DNA of 64,000 bases from Nocardia xishanensis NBRC 101358 (GTDB lineage Bacteria > Actinomycetota > Actinomycetes > Mycobacteriales > Mycobacteriaceae): contig NZ_BDCF01000029.1 in NCBI RefSeq assembly GCF_001613365.1, positions 32,415-96,414 on the forward strand. Direction: 5' to 3'. Made by a program: the position numbers and the translations under genes. Position 1 is the first letter of the stretch, and each line of letters begins with the position of its first letter. Under the pieces are notes generated by a model, which did not search any database, was not told where the DNA came from, and was given only the letters and a program-made list of their open reading frames with translations. Positions 48,300 through 56,389 of this stretch are shown one piece after another.

Positions 48300-48650
48300 C
48301 AGATGCTCCCGCAGTGAATCGATCGCGCCGAGCATGCCGTCCAGGCTGGGAGCCGCACCGCGATCGATCGCGATGGGAGCGACCAATTCCCTTGTCCGCT
48401 CGGCGATCTCGCGCACGGCCTGCTGTGATGCCTCGGTGACGGCGGCCGCGATCTCGTCGTAGCTCAGCTCGTTGACGCCCGCGCCGAACTTGATGTCGAC
48501 GGCGATGCCGTCGGCATTCACGGTCACGCGGACCCGGCGGCGTTGCGCCCAGCCGGTGGCCACCAGCTGCGCGCATTCGGCCTGCACCTGCGCCACCTGT
48601 GCCATTTTGGCCTGGAATCCGGCTACGGCACTGGCGAATTCGTCATCCAT
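48294..48650 (-). CDS. YbaB/EbfC-like protein, T7SS-associated
   Basis: 118 residues. It starts with a helix, then RVRVTVNADGIAVDIKFGAG and ELSYDEIAAAVTEASQQAV, the strand-helix pattern of the YbaB/EbfC nucleoid-associated fold. In mycobacteria the ESX-1 protein EspL belongs to this fold, so such genes are common in ESX loci. It is last in the minus-strand group after the second YbaB-like gene (36 bp). Together the two correspond to the fused two-domain protein at 61398-62147. Confidence 0.75.
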   Translation of the reverse strand: MDDEFASAVAGFQAKMAQVAQVQAECAQLVATGWAQRRRVRVTVNADGIAVDIKFGAGVNELSYDEIAAAVTEASQQAVREIAERTRELVAPIAIDRGAAPSLDGMLGAIDSLREHLR

Positions 48651-48686
48651 GGTAGAGGTTCCTTCCCCACGCGGCCCGCACGTTGC

Positions 48687-49151
48687 TCAACGGTCCAGGA
48701 TTCGGTTGCCGGCGCGACGCGGTTTACTCCCGGCACGGTCCGCAGGTGGTGTCAGCGGCGCCCGCATCGGTTCGGGCAGCTGGGAGCGCAGGGCGGCCAG
48801 CTCGTCCGGGAGCTCCTGTGCCGATGGCAGACCCAACCGCAACGTCCCCAGCGGACCCAACAGCGCCTTCTTCTTGCGCTCGACCTCCGCGGCCGCCTCC
48901 TGCGCTGCCTGCACGGTGGCGCGGGCGATCTGCCCGTAGCTGAGTTCGTCGATTCCGTCGGCGTACAGCGTCTCCACGATGGACCCGGACGCGTTGACGA
49001 CCACGGTGATCCGGCCGTGCTCCACTGTCGCCGACGCGGTCAACGCGTCACGGGCGGAGCGCATTCCGGTCAGCTTGCCCAGCGCGCCGGCGACGGCGTC
49101 GATCAGATCGGCCGCTTCGCCTGCGGCGCGCTGGTTCTCCGGTCGGATCAT
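48687..49151 (-). CDS. YbaB/EbfC-like protein with Pro-rich tail, T7SS-associated
   Basis: 154 residues. ITVVVNASGSIVETLYADGIDELSYGQIARATVQAAQEAA matches the YbaB/EbfC strand and helix and is closest to the first half of the protein at 61398. The tail (about residues 110-154) is Pro/Arg-rich. Its ATG overlaps the stop of the gene at 49148 by 4 bp, so it is translationally coupled to it. Confidence 0.72.
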   Translation of the reverse strand: MIRPENQRAAGEAADLIDAVAGALGKLTGMRSARDALTASATVEHGRITVVVNASGSIVETLYADGIDELSYGQIARATVQAAQEAAAEVERKKKALLGPLGTLRLGLPSAQELPDELAALRSQLPEPMRAPLTPPADRAGSKPRRAGNRILDR

Positions 49152-50239
49152 GCCCGCGTCACCTCCGCCATCGCTTCCGCCAGTCCTTCCGATTCCACCC
49201 GTAACCCCGCGTAGCGCATCAGATAGTCGGTCACCTCCCCGGGGTCTTGCTGGTCATCCGCGTCGGGCAGCAGCACCAGGAACCGGGTTGGGTTCGGTTC
49301 CTCGTCGCCGACCAGGGCGACCAGTTGCCCGCCGCGCATCCGTAGCACCAGCAGCGGGTTGTCTCCGTCGGGCACATCGGCGAAGGCAGCTTTCACCGCC
49401 CACTCCAGGTCGGAGATGAAGATGTCCACCCAGCCGATCGGCGCGCTGGACCCGATCGAGGGCCAGGTCCGCGGATCCACCGGCACCAGCGCGGGTTCGG
49501 GCCACGGCCTGCGCTGGTCGAGCTCGGCGACCAGCCGTCGAAGGAAATCCAGGATCTGCTCCTCAGTGAATCCGCCTGCGAGATCGACCGCCAGTTCGGG
49601 TACCGTTTCGGCCGCGACGGCCTGCGCCAGCGCCGGATAGAACTCCTCCACCGTCGGGGCATAGCTGATCCGGTCGATCAGGTCCGTTGCCGCATCGGCG
49701 ACGATCTCCGCACCGGACAGATCATCCAGGTACACCATGGAGGCGCAGAGCTGGACGACCAACTGCGGCTCGGCAGGCTCGTCGCCGAATCCGGTTGTGT
49801 CCCCACCGATCTCGGATTCAGGACCATGCTGCTCGATGGTGAGGCTGTCCAGTGAGAACGGGCGGTCCACCCTGGCCGGAGCGGAATCGTCGGGATAGGC
49901 GTCACCGGTGTCGGGTCGATAGCGCAGATACAGCTCGACCTCGGCATCGCTGAGTCCAGGGCGGTCGTCGTCCCCTGGCACGCCGTCGACGTACCCGACC
50001 TCCCAGTCCAGCACCGTCGCGATCTGGTCCGCCGACAGCAGTCCATCCGGCATCGGCTCGTCGGCGGCGGCGAACCCGGCGTTGTCCGCGGCAGCACTCA
50101 CCAGGGTCACCCGTAAGTCCTCCGGCGCCGTCACACAGTAGCCGGCATCGTCGATCATGTCCGGCCCGACAAGCACACAGACCCCACCGACCGCTACCAC
50201 CACCGCACCATCGGCATGCCTGCCCACAATCCGCGGCAT
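49148..50239 (-). CDS. T7SS-associated protein of unknown function
   Basis: 363 residues from the ATG at 50239 behind AAGGGAAG; longer frames up to 50359 lack such a site. Acidic protein with no signal peptide or membrane helix. The first ~45 residues are beta-rich (IVGRHADGAVVVAVGG), then an Asp-rich middle and a helical centre (ADAATDLIDRISY, DFLRRLVAELDQR), and a final alpha/beta part (LVLRMRGGQLVALVGDEE). No family is recognised. It lies between eccB (29 bp downstream of its stop) and the YbaB pair with overlap on the far side, so a role as ESX accessory protein is likely by context only. Confidence 0.6.
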   Translation of the reverse strand: MPRIVGRHADGAVVVAVGGVCVLVGPDMIDDAGYCVTAPEDLRVTLVSAAADNAGFAAADEPMPDGLLSADQIATVLDWEVGYVDGVPGDDDRPGLSDAEVELYLRYRPDTGDAYPDDSAPARVDRPFSLDSLTIEQHGPESEIGGDTTGFGDEPAEPQLVVQLCASMVYLDDLSGAEIVADAATDLIDRISYAPTVEEFYPALAQAVAAETVPELAVDLAGGFTEEQILDFLRRLVAELDQRRPWPEPALVPVDPRTWPSIGSSAPIGWVDIFISDLEWAVKAAFADVPDGDNPLLVLRMRGGQLVALVGDEEPNPTRFLVLLPDADDQQDPGEVTDYLMRYAGLRVESEGLAEAMAEVTRA

Positions 50240-50268
50240 CAGCACTTCCCTTCCATTTTCCGCAACTG

Positions 50269-51672
50269 CTATCGCCCGGTGGCGACGATGTCCCTGGCGA
50301 TCAAGGCCGACTGCCGGTCGAGCATCGGCCCTCCCGGCAGCTGGCTGACGATCTGCCACGGCGCCAATTTCGGCTTCGTGAGTCCGAGAACGGTGGCCGT
50401 CGCGGTGTCCGGGATGCCGAACCGGACGCCGGTGTCGGTGACGTAGAACAGCGCGTCACGCCGGGTGCTGTCCGGCTCTATCCCGGTCACCTGGATGAAT
50501 TCACCGGTGGACGCCGGGAGGTAGGCGGCATCGGCACCGGCGCTCGCCACGAACGTCATCGGCGCGATCTCGTCGGCCAGCGGCAGCCTGCTGCCGAGCA
50601 GCACCTGCAATCGTGCGGTCTGATCACCGTCCCCGCGCGCCCACGAGACGCACGCCACCGGATCGGTGTCGGCGGAGACGACGGTCAGGGCACCGTCGGG
50701 AAATTCGTCGACCGGCAAGGTATCGACTACCGGAATACCCCTGATCGCGTCCGGTGAGAGCGTCGGAATCGACGTCAGTCCCATGGAATTCGAGGTGCGC
50801 AGCACCTGCTCGGTGAACTCCGAGATCTGCTGCACGCCGTCGGCGAGTACCACATATGGAGTCGAACCGCCGGCGCCCTGGACCCTGATCACCGAACCGA
50901 TGGCGAACTCCCCACCGCGCACCGCACTCGGCTCTCCCGCCCTCGGGATCACCGGCACCGCGATTTCGGGCGCGGCCACGCTAGCGTTGAGCAGACCCGT
51001 CCCGATCGGTCGTGGGCGCAGGGCACGCAGCTGCGGAAGCGCCGACACGATCGCCTCGTTGTTCTTGTCCACCCGCGCGTGCTTGCCGTCGTAGATCAGG
51101 TAGGTCGCACCGTCGTGGGTGGCCAGCACCGCTTCGCCCCGCGCCGCTGCCCGTACCTGCGGGCCGAGCCGCGCCGCCCCCGCCAGCACGGTACGACGTA
51201 GCCCGGCGGTCGCGTCCTCACACAACGTCCACTCCGAGCGGCCGCTGTCCGCCGGACCCGGGAGCGCCGCCGGTGCGCCGGGAATGCCGAGCAGCGGTCC
51301 GCGCGGCATCGACGACAGCTTTCCGTCCTTGACCGAGGTAGGCGATTCGCCGCTGCCGGTGATCAGCCGGGCCGACGCGAGATTGAGCGCGGGGTGCAGC
51401 GTTCCGTCCACCACCGCGTACAAGGCGCCACTGCCGGAGCCCATCACGATTTTGGCGTCGCCGACCTGCCCTTGTGGACGCAGAAACGACAATATCGCGC
51501 AGCCCGCGGTGACCAATACCGCGAGCACGACACCGGTGATCAACGACCGGAATTGAATACGCATGGGATCGTGCAACATGCGCACATCACGGCGCACTAT
51601 CGCATGCCCATAACGCTGCAGCAGAAATCGATAACCATTGACCTGCGCGCGGGTAGTCAACTGGGCAGGCAT
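50269..51672 (-). CDS. eccB: EccB, type VII secretion core component
   Basis: 467 residues from the ATG at 51672 (AAGGAG 5 bp upstream; a GTG directly before the ATG is too close). A short cytoplasmic N-terminus PAQLTTRAQVNGYRFLLQR with MRIQFRSLITGVVLAVLVTAG, one membrane helix at about 42-62, then a large periplasmic part with the EccB landmarks GSGALYAVVDGTLHPALNL, NLASARLI and the repeat-type segments around PGAPAALP and WTLCED. EccB anchors the ESX complex in the cell envelope. Divergent from eccE, with 66 bp between the starts. Confidence 0.93.
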   Translation of the reverse strand: MPAQLTTRAQVNGYRFLLQRYGHAIVRRDVRMLHDPMRIQFRSLITGVVLAVLVTAGCAILSFLRPQGQVGDAKIVMGSGSGALYAVVDGTLHPALNLASARLITGSGESPTSVKDGKLSSMPRGPLLGIPGAPAALPGPADSGRSEWTLCEDATAGLRRTVLAGAARLGPQVRAAARGEAVLATHDGATYLIYDGKHARVDKNNEAIVSALPQLRALRPRPIGTGLLNASVAAPEIAVPVIPRAGEPSAVRGGEFAIGSVIRVQGAGGSTPYVVLADGVQQISEFTEQVLRTSNSMGLTSIPTLSPDAIRGIPVVDTLPVDEFPDGALTVVSADTDPVACVSWARGDGDQTARLQVLLGSRLPLADEIAPMTFVASAGADAAYLPASTGEFIQVTGIEPDSTRRDALFYVTDTGVRFGIPDTATATVLGLTKPKLAPWQIVSQLPGGPMLDRQSALIARDIVATGR

Positions 51673-51738
51673 CACAACTCCTTACGCAATTCCGGCTGAC
51701 GTGTGAGACGCTAGCGCATCATGGAGGGTTTGTGCTGA

Positions 51739-53490
51739 ATGGAGACAGGCCGAGTGAACAACGAACAAATTCCAGGAAATACCGCATCGGAGGCGGCCAC
51801 AATTCCGGCACCGGGCAGGCAGCGCCGCACGCCATTCGACATATTGCCGTTGACCGTCGTTTTGCCGTGCGCCACGGCGGGCGCCGTCGCCGCTACCTCG
51901 GCGATCGCGCTGAACGCACCACTGTGGGCGACGACAGGAGCGGGTATCGCAGTTTCCGCGCTCGGCGCGGCCAGGGCGAGGAAAACGAACATTTGGCAAA
52001 TTCTGGGAATGCGCATCGCGCTGTGGTGGCGCAATCGCGGCGAGCATGCGGGCCCGTCACACACCGAACCGTTCGATGTTCCGGTGCCCGAAACCGGCGG
52101 CCGATGCGGAATGCGCTGGGATGGCCGCCACCTGATCACCATGCTGGCGCTCGATCGCACCGAGGTGACGCCCACCCTGCTCGACACGACCGACATCCAC
52201 TCGAACTCGGGCATATCCCTTGCCGACGTGGCGCGCTGTCTAGCCCAGTTCGACATCCGGCTGGCGTCGGTCGACGTGGTCACCCTCGGGGTGCGCACCA
52301 ACGGCCCGCACAATGTGACCGGCCCCTACGAGAAGCTGCTCGGCCCGTTGCCCGCCGCGGCATCGCGAACGGTCTGGCTGGTCCTGCGCTTCGATCCGCT
52401 GGACAACGCCGGCGCCATCGACAACCGGGGCGGCGGCCAGGAGGGCATGATCCGGACGGCGCTTGTGGCCACACGCCGCGTCGCGAGCCGCCTCACCACA
52501 CGCCGGGTCCGCGTTTCGGTGCTGGCCGCCGAGGAACTGGCCGAGGCGGAGGCAGCCGCTTTGCACGACACCGATGTGGATCAGTGGTCCGAGGACTGGC
52601 GCGTACTGCGCAGCAACAGCATCGAACTGGCCGGCTACGCGATTCCTTCGGATCGGCTGGATTCCGATGTCCTCTCGGCGGTCTGGGCGCTGCCGGGCAC
52701 ATCCGTGCTCACGAGGCTGCGCCTGACCCTGGAGCCGGGATCGAAGACACCTGGGCGCCGTGGTGACGCGGTGGCCGTGACCGCACTGGTCCGGAGGGAC
52801 ATTACGGGAAGGGACGACATCGAACCCGGCTCCGCCACCGCCGATCTCGGCCTGCTTCCGCTGCCAGGCAACCAGCGGCGGCTGCTGCTCGACGGCGGTC
52901 ACCTCGATCCGTCCGCCGCGCTGAGCGGGCCGCCGGCGGCGATGGCTCGGTTCACCGTGCCGGTCGGCGGGTGTGGTCAGGTGATCGGCGCGACGGAAGG
53001 CGGCTCGGGCGTCGCCGTTCCACTGTTCGGCTCCTCCGTCCGCCGAGTGGAGATCATCGGATCGCTGCGATTCACCCAGCTGATGGTGCTGCGCTCGGTA
53101 GCGGTCGGAGCCAAGGTGATCGTGCACAGCGTCCGGCCCGCGGCCTGGGAGCACCTGGTCGACGAGGTCGGTGCCCCCGCGGCGCTATCGGTATCGTCGG
53201 CGGGTGGCTCGCACCACGCGGCTGCGGCCACGATGATCGTCTACGACGGCGTCACCTCCGCCGGCCAAGTATCGGACGCGACCGCGGTCTATGTCCGCGA
53301 ACCCGACGAGGGCCAGGTCGCTCTTCTCGACGCCGACGTGGTGCTCATCGAATCCGCCGATACCCCCGGCCAAGTGGTGCTGCGCACCGCGGGCGAAGAC
53401 CTGACCGTTCGACTGGTCTCCATCCCGGAGGAGGTCGAGTATCTCGGCGCCACCGCGACAGAAGCGCGAGCGCTGGTTCCGACGGCATGA
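51739..53490 (+). CDS. eccE: EccE, type VII secretion core component
   Basis: 583 residues; ATG at 51739 with GGAGGG 10 bp upstream, and a GTG at 51754 behind GGAGACAGG as alternative. Two adjacent membrane helices (about 35-56 and 59-78), then a cytoplasmic domain with DVARCLAQFDIRLASVDVV, WLVLRFDPLDN and ATRRVASRL, as in EccE. EccE lies at the outer edge of the ESX membrane complex. The C-terminal half is longer than in the mycobacterial ESX-3 protein. It faces the WXG100 pair, with a strong hairpin between. Confidence 0.85.
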   Translation: METGRVNNEQIPGNTASEAATIPAPGRQRRTPFDILPLTVVLPCATAGAVAATSAIALNAPLWATTGAGIAVSALGAARARKTNIWQILGMRIALWWRNRGEHAGPSHTEPFDVPVPETGGRCGMRWDGRHLITMLALDRTEVTPTLLDTTDIHSNSGISLADVARCLAQFDIRLASVDVVTLGVRTNGPHNVTGPYEKLLGPLPAAASRTVWLVLRFDPLDNAGAIDNRGGGQEGMIRTALVATRRVASRLTTRRVRVSVLAAEELAEAEAAALHDTDVDQWSEDWRVLRSNSIELAGYAIPSDRLDSDVLSAVWALPGTSVLTRLRLTLEPGSKTPGRRGDAVAVTALVRRDITGRDDIEPGSATADLGLLPLPGNQRRLLLDGGHLDPSAALSGPPAAMARFTVPVGGCGQVIGATEGGSGVAVPLFGSSVRRVEIIGSLRFTQLMVLRSVAVGAKVIVHSVRPAAWEHLVDEVGAPAALSVSSAGGSHHAAAATMIVYDGVTSAGQVSDATAVYVREPDEGQVALLDADVVLIESADTPGQVVLRTAGEDLTVRLVSIPEEVEYLGATATEARALVPTA

Positions 53491-53494
53491 GTAA

Positions 53495-53523
53495 GGGGCC
53501 CGTCGCCGTCGGCGGCGGGCCCC
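53495..53523. terminator. Strong GC hairpin between eccE and the WXG100 pair
   Basis: GGGGCCCGTCGCCG and its near-perfect inverted partner ending GGCGGGCCCC form a long GC stem starting 4 bp after the eccE stop and ending 15 bp before the WXG100 stop. It probably terminates both convergent transcripts. Confidence 0.75.
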
Positions 53524-53538
53524 TCCCGGATCAGCTGG

Positions 53539-53832
53539 TTACCAGACGAAATCGTCGGCGACATTCTGGTCGGTCGCCTGCGCCTTCTCCAGCGCCGCCC
53601 GAACATTGTCGATGCCCTTGCCGAGGATATGCAGCAGATCGTCCATATCGGTCATCAGGGTGTTGTGCTTCTGGCTGAACGCCGCGGAAGCCCCCGCATC
53701 GCCGCTCTGCCACGCCTGGCCCAGCAGCCTTTTCGACGCGTCGTCGGCGTTGTTCCGTTCCGTGGTGATTGCCGTCCGGTACCCTTCCAGGTCCGTGATC
53801 AGCGCGTTGATTTTGGCGGGGTCGTACAGCAT
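53539..53832 (-). CDS. WXG100 protein (EsxA/EsxB-like), second of pair
   Basis: 97 residues forming a helix-turn-helix hairpin with the WxG motif in QAWQSGDAG (about residue 41), a helical opening MLYDPAKINALITDLEGY and C-terminal ATDQNVADDFVW. WXG100 proteins are exported by ESX systems as antiparallel heterodimers. It is separated by 40 bp from the other WXG100 gene, so the two form the substrate pair of this locus. A classic YxxxD/E tail is not obvious in either protein. Confidence 0.9.
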   Translation of the reverse strand: MLYDPAKINALITDLEGYRTAITTERNNADDASKRLLGQAWQSGDAGASAAFSQKHNTLMTDMDDLLHILGKGIDNVRAALEKAQATDQNVADDFVW

Positions 53833-53872
53833 GGTGGTGGAGTCCCGTTCTCTGTAGTGGTATTCGGGCGAT

Positions 53873-54184
53873 TCAGAGGTAATTGGTGTTCAGCGTGGTG
53901 AATCCGGACATGCTCTCGTCCTCCGCTGACGCCACTTTCTTCTCACCGGTATTGAGCGCGTCGGAAACAAGGCCCAGATCGACGTTCACCGCCCGGATCT
54001 TTCCCTGAAGTTCGGTGGCGAACTTGTTGAAGGCGGAATACGCTTCGCCTTCCCAGCCACTCTTCGCGCTTTCCACCGCGACACCCAGATTGTCGACGGT
54101 CTTGTCGATCGGCGGGATCGTTGCGGCATATTCGTTCGCGTACTTCTGGAATGTGGCGAAATCGAGGTGGAGTGCACCGGCCAT
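53873..54184 (-). CDS. WXG100 protein (EsxA/EsxB-like), first of pair
   Basis: 103 residues with SAKSGWEGEAYSAFNKFATEL carrying WEG at about residues 44-46 in the turn between two helices. The start MAGALHLDFATFQKYANEY and end MSGFTTLNTNYL are as expected for the family. It is the first gene of the pair and follows espG after 73 bp containing a small hairpin. With its neighbour it probably forms the heterodimer exported by the EccB/EccE system here. Confidence 0.92.
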   Translation of the reverse strand: MAGALHLDFATFQKYANEYAATIPPIDKTVDNLGVAVESAKSGWEGEAYSAFNKFATELQGKIRAVNVDLGLVSDALNTGEKKVASAEDESMSGFTTLNTNYL

Positions 54185-54220
54185 GACATGTCCTCTCGGA
54201 TGAATGGATCTGTGAAACTG

Positions 54221-54238
54221 CCGGAGCGATCACTCCGG
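54221..54238. promoter_or_regulatory. Small perfect dyad upstream of the WXG100 pair
   Basis: CCGGAG (54221-54226) and CTCCGG (54233-54238) are inverted with a 6-bp loop, between the espG stop and the WXG100 start. It could be a partial terminator, an RNA-processing hairpin that lets the pair be expressed more strongly than the upstream genes, or an operator. Confidence 0.4.
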
Positions 54239-54257
54239 ACGATCGGGAAATCGGTGG

Positions 54258-55043
54258 CTACGGCATCCAGCGGCTCTGCGGCAGCGCCTCGATCTGGGCC
54301 GCGACCACATGGGCCAGCCTGCGGTCGCTGCCGGTGGCGAGGGTGGTCCAGGCACGTCCGTCAGCGGCAATACTGCCGCCGGCGATGATGCGGCCCGCCG
54401 CGGTGTCGTATACGGCGGCGGTGGCAGGCGAACGAACGGCTCTACCGTCGACGCGGGCATAGCAGACCAGCTCGGCGAGCGTAGTCCATTGCCGCAGGGC
54501 CAATCCCAGCGTGATCGCCTCCGACTCCGGCATACCGAGTTGGTAGACGGCGTTCGTCGCACTATTGCCCGGATCATCGAGTCGCTCGCACAACTCGTCG
54601 GTGGGGGCACGGAACGTCGGTATATCGGCGGGCTGTGCCGGTCCGAGCGCGTCGAGCAGCGGCCGGGCCAGTAGCTCCGGATCCTCGTCACCCCACACGG
54701 TGCGGATGTCGAGTTCATCGCCGACGCGGATCGCGACGGCATGGTGGAGCCCACGCCGCACCAGGCACACACGGTGCAACGCCGCACCGCGCCGGATCCG
54801 CAGGACCAGCTCACGCTCCGGCCGCGCGAGCGCGAGTAGTGCGGCGGCGAGCTCGTCGTCGCGGACGTCCCCGTCGTGGTCGAGCACACCGCGCTCTCGC
54901 AGATCGAGCGCCGCGGCCGAGCGAGCGACAGCCGCGTCCGCATGGTCGATATGGCGTGAGCGCAGCGCGAGTACGGAAGGGAGGGTCTGCACGCCGAGCG
55001 CCTCCGCGACGACGAGCGCGCCGTCGGTGGTCAAGGAGGTCAT
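54258..55043 (-). CDS. espG: EspG-type chaperone
   Basis: 261 residues from the ATG at 55043, which overlaps the PPE stop (ATGA); a longer frame reaching 55541 overlaps the PPE gene and is not used. It begins TTDGALVVAEALGVQTLPSVL, the usual EspG opening, and has LVLRIRRGAALHRVCLVRRG and ITLGLALRQWTTLAELVCY, which fit the EspG alpha/beta fold. EspG binds the PPE helical tip in the cytosol and keeps PE/PPE-type substrates soluble before export. Coupling to the PPE gene directly upstream identifies its client. Confidence 0.82.
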   Translation of the reverse strand: MTSLTTDGALVVAEALGVQTLPSVLALRSRHIDHADAAVARSAAALDLRERGVLDHDGDVRDDELAAALLALARPERELVLRIRRGAALHRVCLVRRGLHHAVAIRVGDELDIRTVWGDEDPELLARPLLDALGPAQPADIPTFRAPTDELCERLDDPGNSATNAVYQLGMPESEAITLGLALRQWTTLAELVCYARVDGRAVRSPATAAVYDTAAGRIIAGGSIAADGRAWTTLATGSDRRLAHVVAAQIEALPQSRWMP

Positions 55044-56065
55044 CGGCCCTCCGCACCCGTGGTCGCAATGCCCTGCGCTGTGGCACTGCCGCCCAATACC
55101 GCCGGTGCGGTCGCGAATCCAGCGTCGACCACGATCTGCGCGGCGATGTCGCTCGCATCGGCGGCCCCGGCGCGTGCTCCCGCTTGCGGCGCGGGCGAAG
55201 TGGCCTGCGTCGCGGGGGGCGGCACGACCGGCGGTGCCGACGGCGCCGTATGGGCCGTGGTGATCGGCATCGCGCCTGGCGCGGGTGACGGCGCGATGAT
55301 CGAACCTGGCTGCGGTAGCGGGGTGAGCACCAGCGATTCGGCGCCGACCGCCACCGTCGGCGGCGGCGTGAGGTCGAGCGCGGACAGATCGACCGTCACG
55401 GCCGGCGCCTGCACGACCTCGGCAGGCACCGGCACCGCCGCGGGCGGCTCCGGTGCGGCGGGCGCGGCGGCGCGGCTGCGTTTCTGTTCGGCGAGCAGGT
55501 TGGCGCCCGCCGACACCGCAGGGGCAAGCTGCTGCACCCACGGCACCGCGAGTCTCTCCCCTGCCGCTTCGTAGGTGCGCATCACCTGGGAGGCCTGCTC
55601 GCGCAGCGAGTCGACCTGGCGTTCGGCCAGGTCGAGCAGCCCGGCCAGCGGTGCGCCGAGCAGGCTGCCGCGCAGCATGTCTTCGGCCGATCGCACGGCC
55701 GCGCTCAGCTCACCCACGGGCGGCATACCGAGTCTCGCCAGCTCGTACGACGCCGCCTGCTGGGCGGCGACAGCGGCATTGTCCGTCGCCGCGGCGGTGA
55801 TGACGTCGAACCACGTGGACAACCCGGCCAACTGCGCCAGGCCGTCCTCGCTGGAATCGGATCCCCAGGCGCCACCCACGATCGACAGGATGGCGCGAAA
55901 TTCGGCGCCTGCCGCGCCGAGTCCGGCGGCGAACTCGGCGTAGGCCGACCCGGCGTCGGCCATCGGGGCCCCGCCGGGACCGGTGGTCAGCTCGTGCGCC
56001 AACTGCTCGGCGGGAACGGCTTCCCAGTTCGTGCCGGTGAACCCGGCCTGTGGTGGCTCGACCAT
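55040..56065 (-). CDS. PPE-family protein
   Basis: 341 residues. The first ~170 residues match the PPE helical domain: TGTNWEAVPAEQLAHEL, AYAEFAAGLGAAGAEF, GGAWGSDSSEDG, LSTWFDVITAAATDNA and QQAASYELARLGMP. The remainder is Ala/Pro/Val-rich, flexible, with no known domain. ESX substrates of this type are exported with a PE or EspC-like partner; the gene just upstream (56070) is the candidate partner and the overlapping espG is the chaperone. Confidence 0.82.
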   Translation of the reverse strand: MVEPPQAGFTGTNWEAVPAEQLAHELTTGPGGAPMADAGSAYAEFAAGLGAAGAEFRAILSIVGGAWGSDSSEDGLAQLAGLSTWFDVITAAATDNAAVAAQQAASYELARLGMPPVGELSAAVRSAEDMLRGSLLGAPLAGLLDLAERQVDSLREQASQVMRTYEAAGERLAVPWVQQLAPAVSAGANLLAEQKRSRAAAPAAPEPPAAVPVPAEVVQAPAVTVDLSALDLTPPPTVAVGAESLVLTPLPQPGSIIAPSPAPGAMPITTAHTAPSAPPVVPPPATQATSPAPQAGARAGAADASDIAAQIVVDAGFATAPAVLGGSATAQGIATTGAEGR

Positions 56066-56069
56066 CGCG

Positions 56070-56375
56070 CTACATCAGTGGCTTGAACGAATCGACCACG
56101 TCGTCGTCGGCCACGACGGCGAGGTCGGCGTGCGAGCGCAGGTTGGCGGCGATCTTGCGCAGCTCGCCGATCCCGCTCAGGTACGACTCCTGGAACGATC
56201 CGCCGACTGCGCCCATGGTCTGCGCCGTCTGCCGCGACACCGGGTCGAGGGCCGCCGCGGCCGGGCCGAGCGCGTCGCCGCGCCTGCGCAGCGTGCCCTC
56301 CAGGCCGTCCGCCAAGGAATCGAGGCGGCTCGCCGCCAGGCGGGCGAGTTCACCGTCGAATGCGATCTGACCCAT
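56070..56375 (-). CDS. Small EspC/DUF2580-like protein, likely PPE partner
   Basis: 101 residues, two predicted helices separated around PVSRQTAQTMGAVGGSF. No WxG. Opening GQIAFDGELARLAASRLDSL and ending RSHADLAVVADDDVVDSFKP fit EspC-type secretion-associated proteins, which replace PE proteins as PPE partners in many non-mycobacterial ESX loci. It lies 4 bp upstream of the PPE gene. Confidence 0.68.
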   Translation of the reverse strand: MGQIAFDGELARLAASRLDSLADGLEGTLRRRGDALGPAAAALDPVSRQTAQTMGAVGGSFQESYLSGIGELRKIAANLRSHADLAVVADDDVVDSFKPLM

Positions 56376-56389
56376 CGAAATCTCCTCTG

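Noticed and set aside
54258..55541. Longer start for espG at 55541
   Set aside because: The extra N-terminal 166 codons are Arg/Gly-rich shadow of the PPE gene; the ATG at 55043 overlaps the PPE stop as in a coupled operon.
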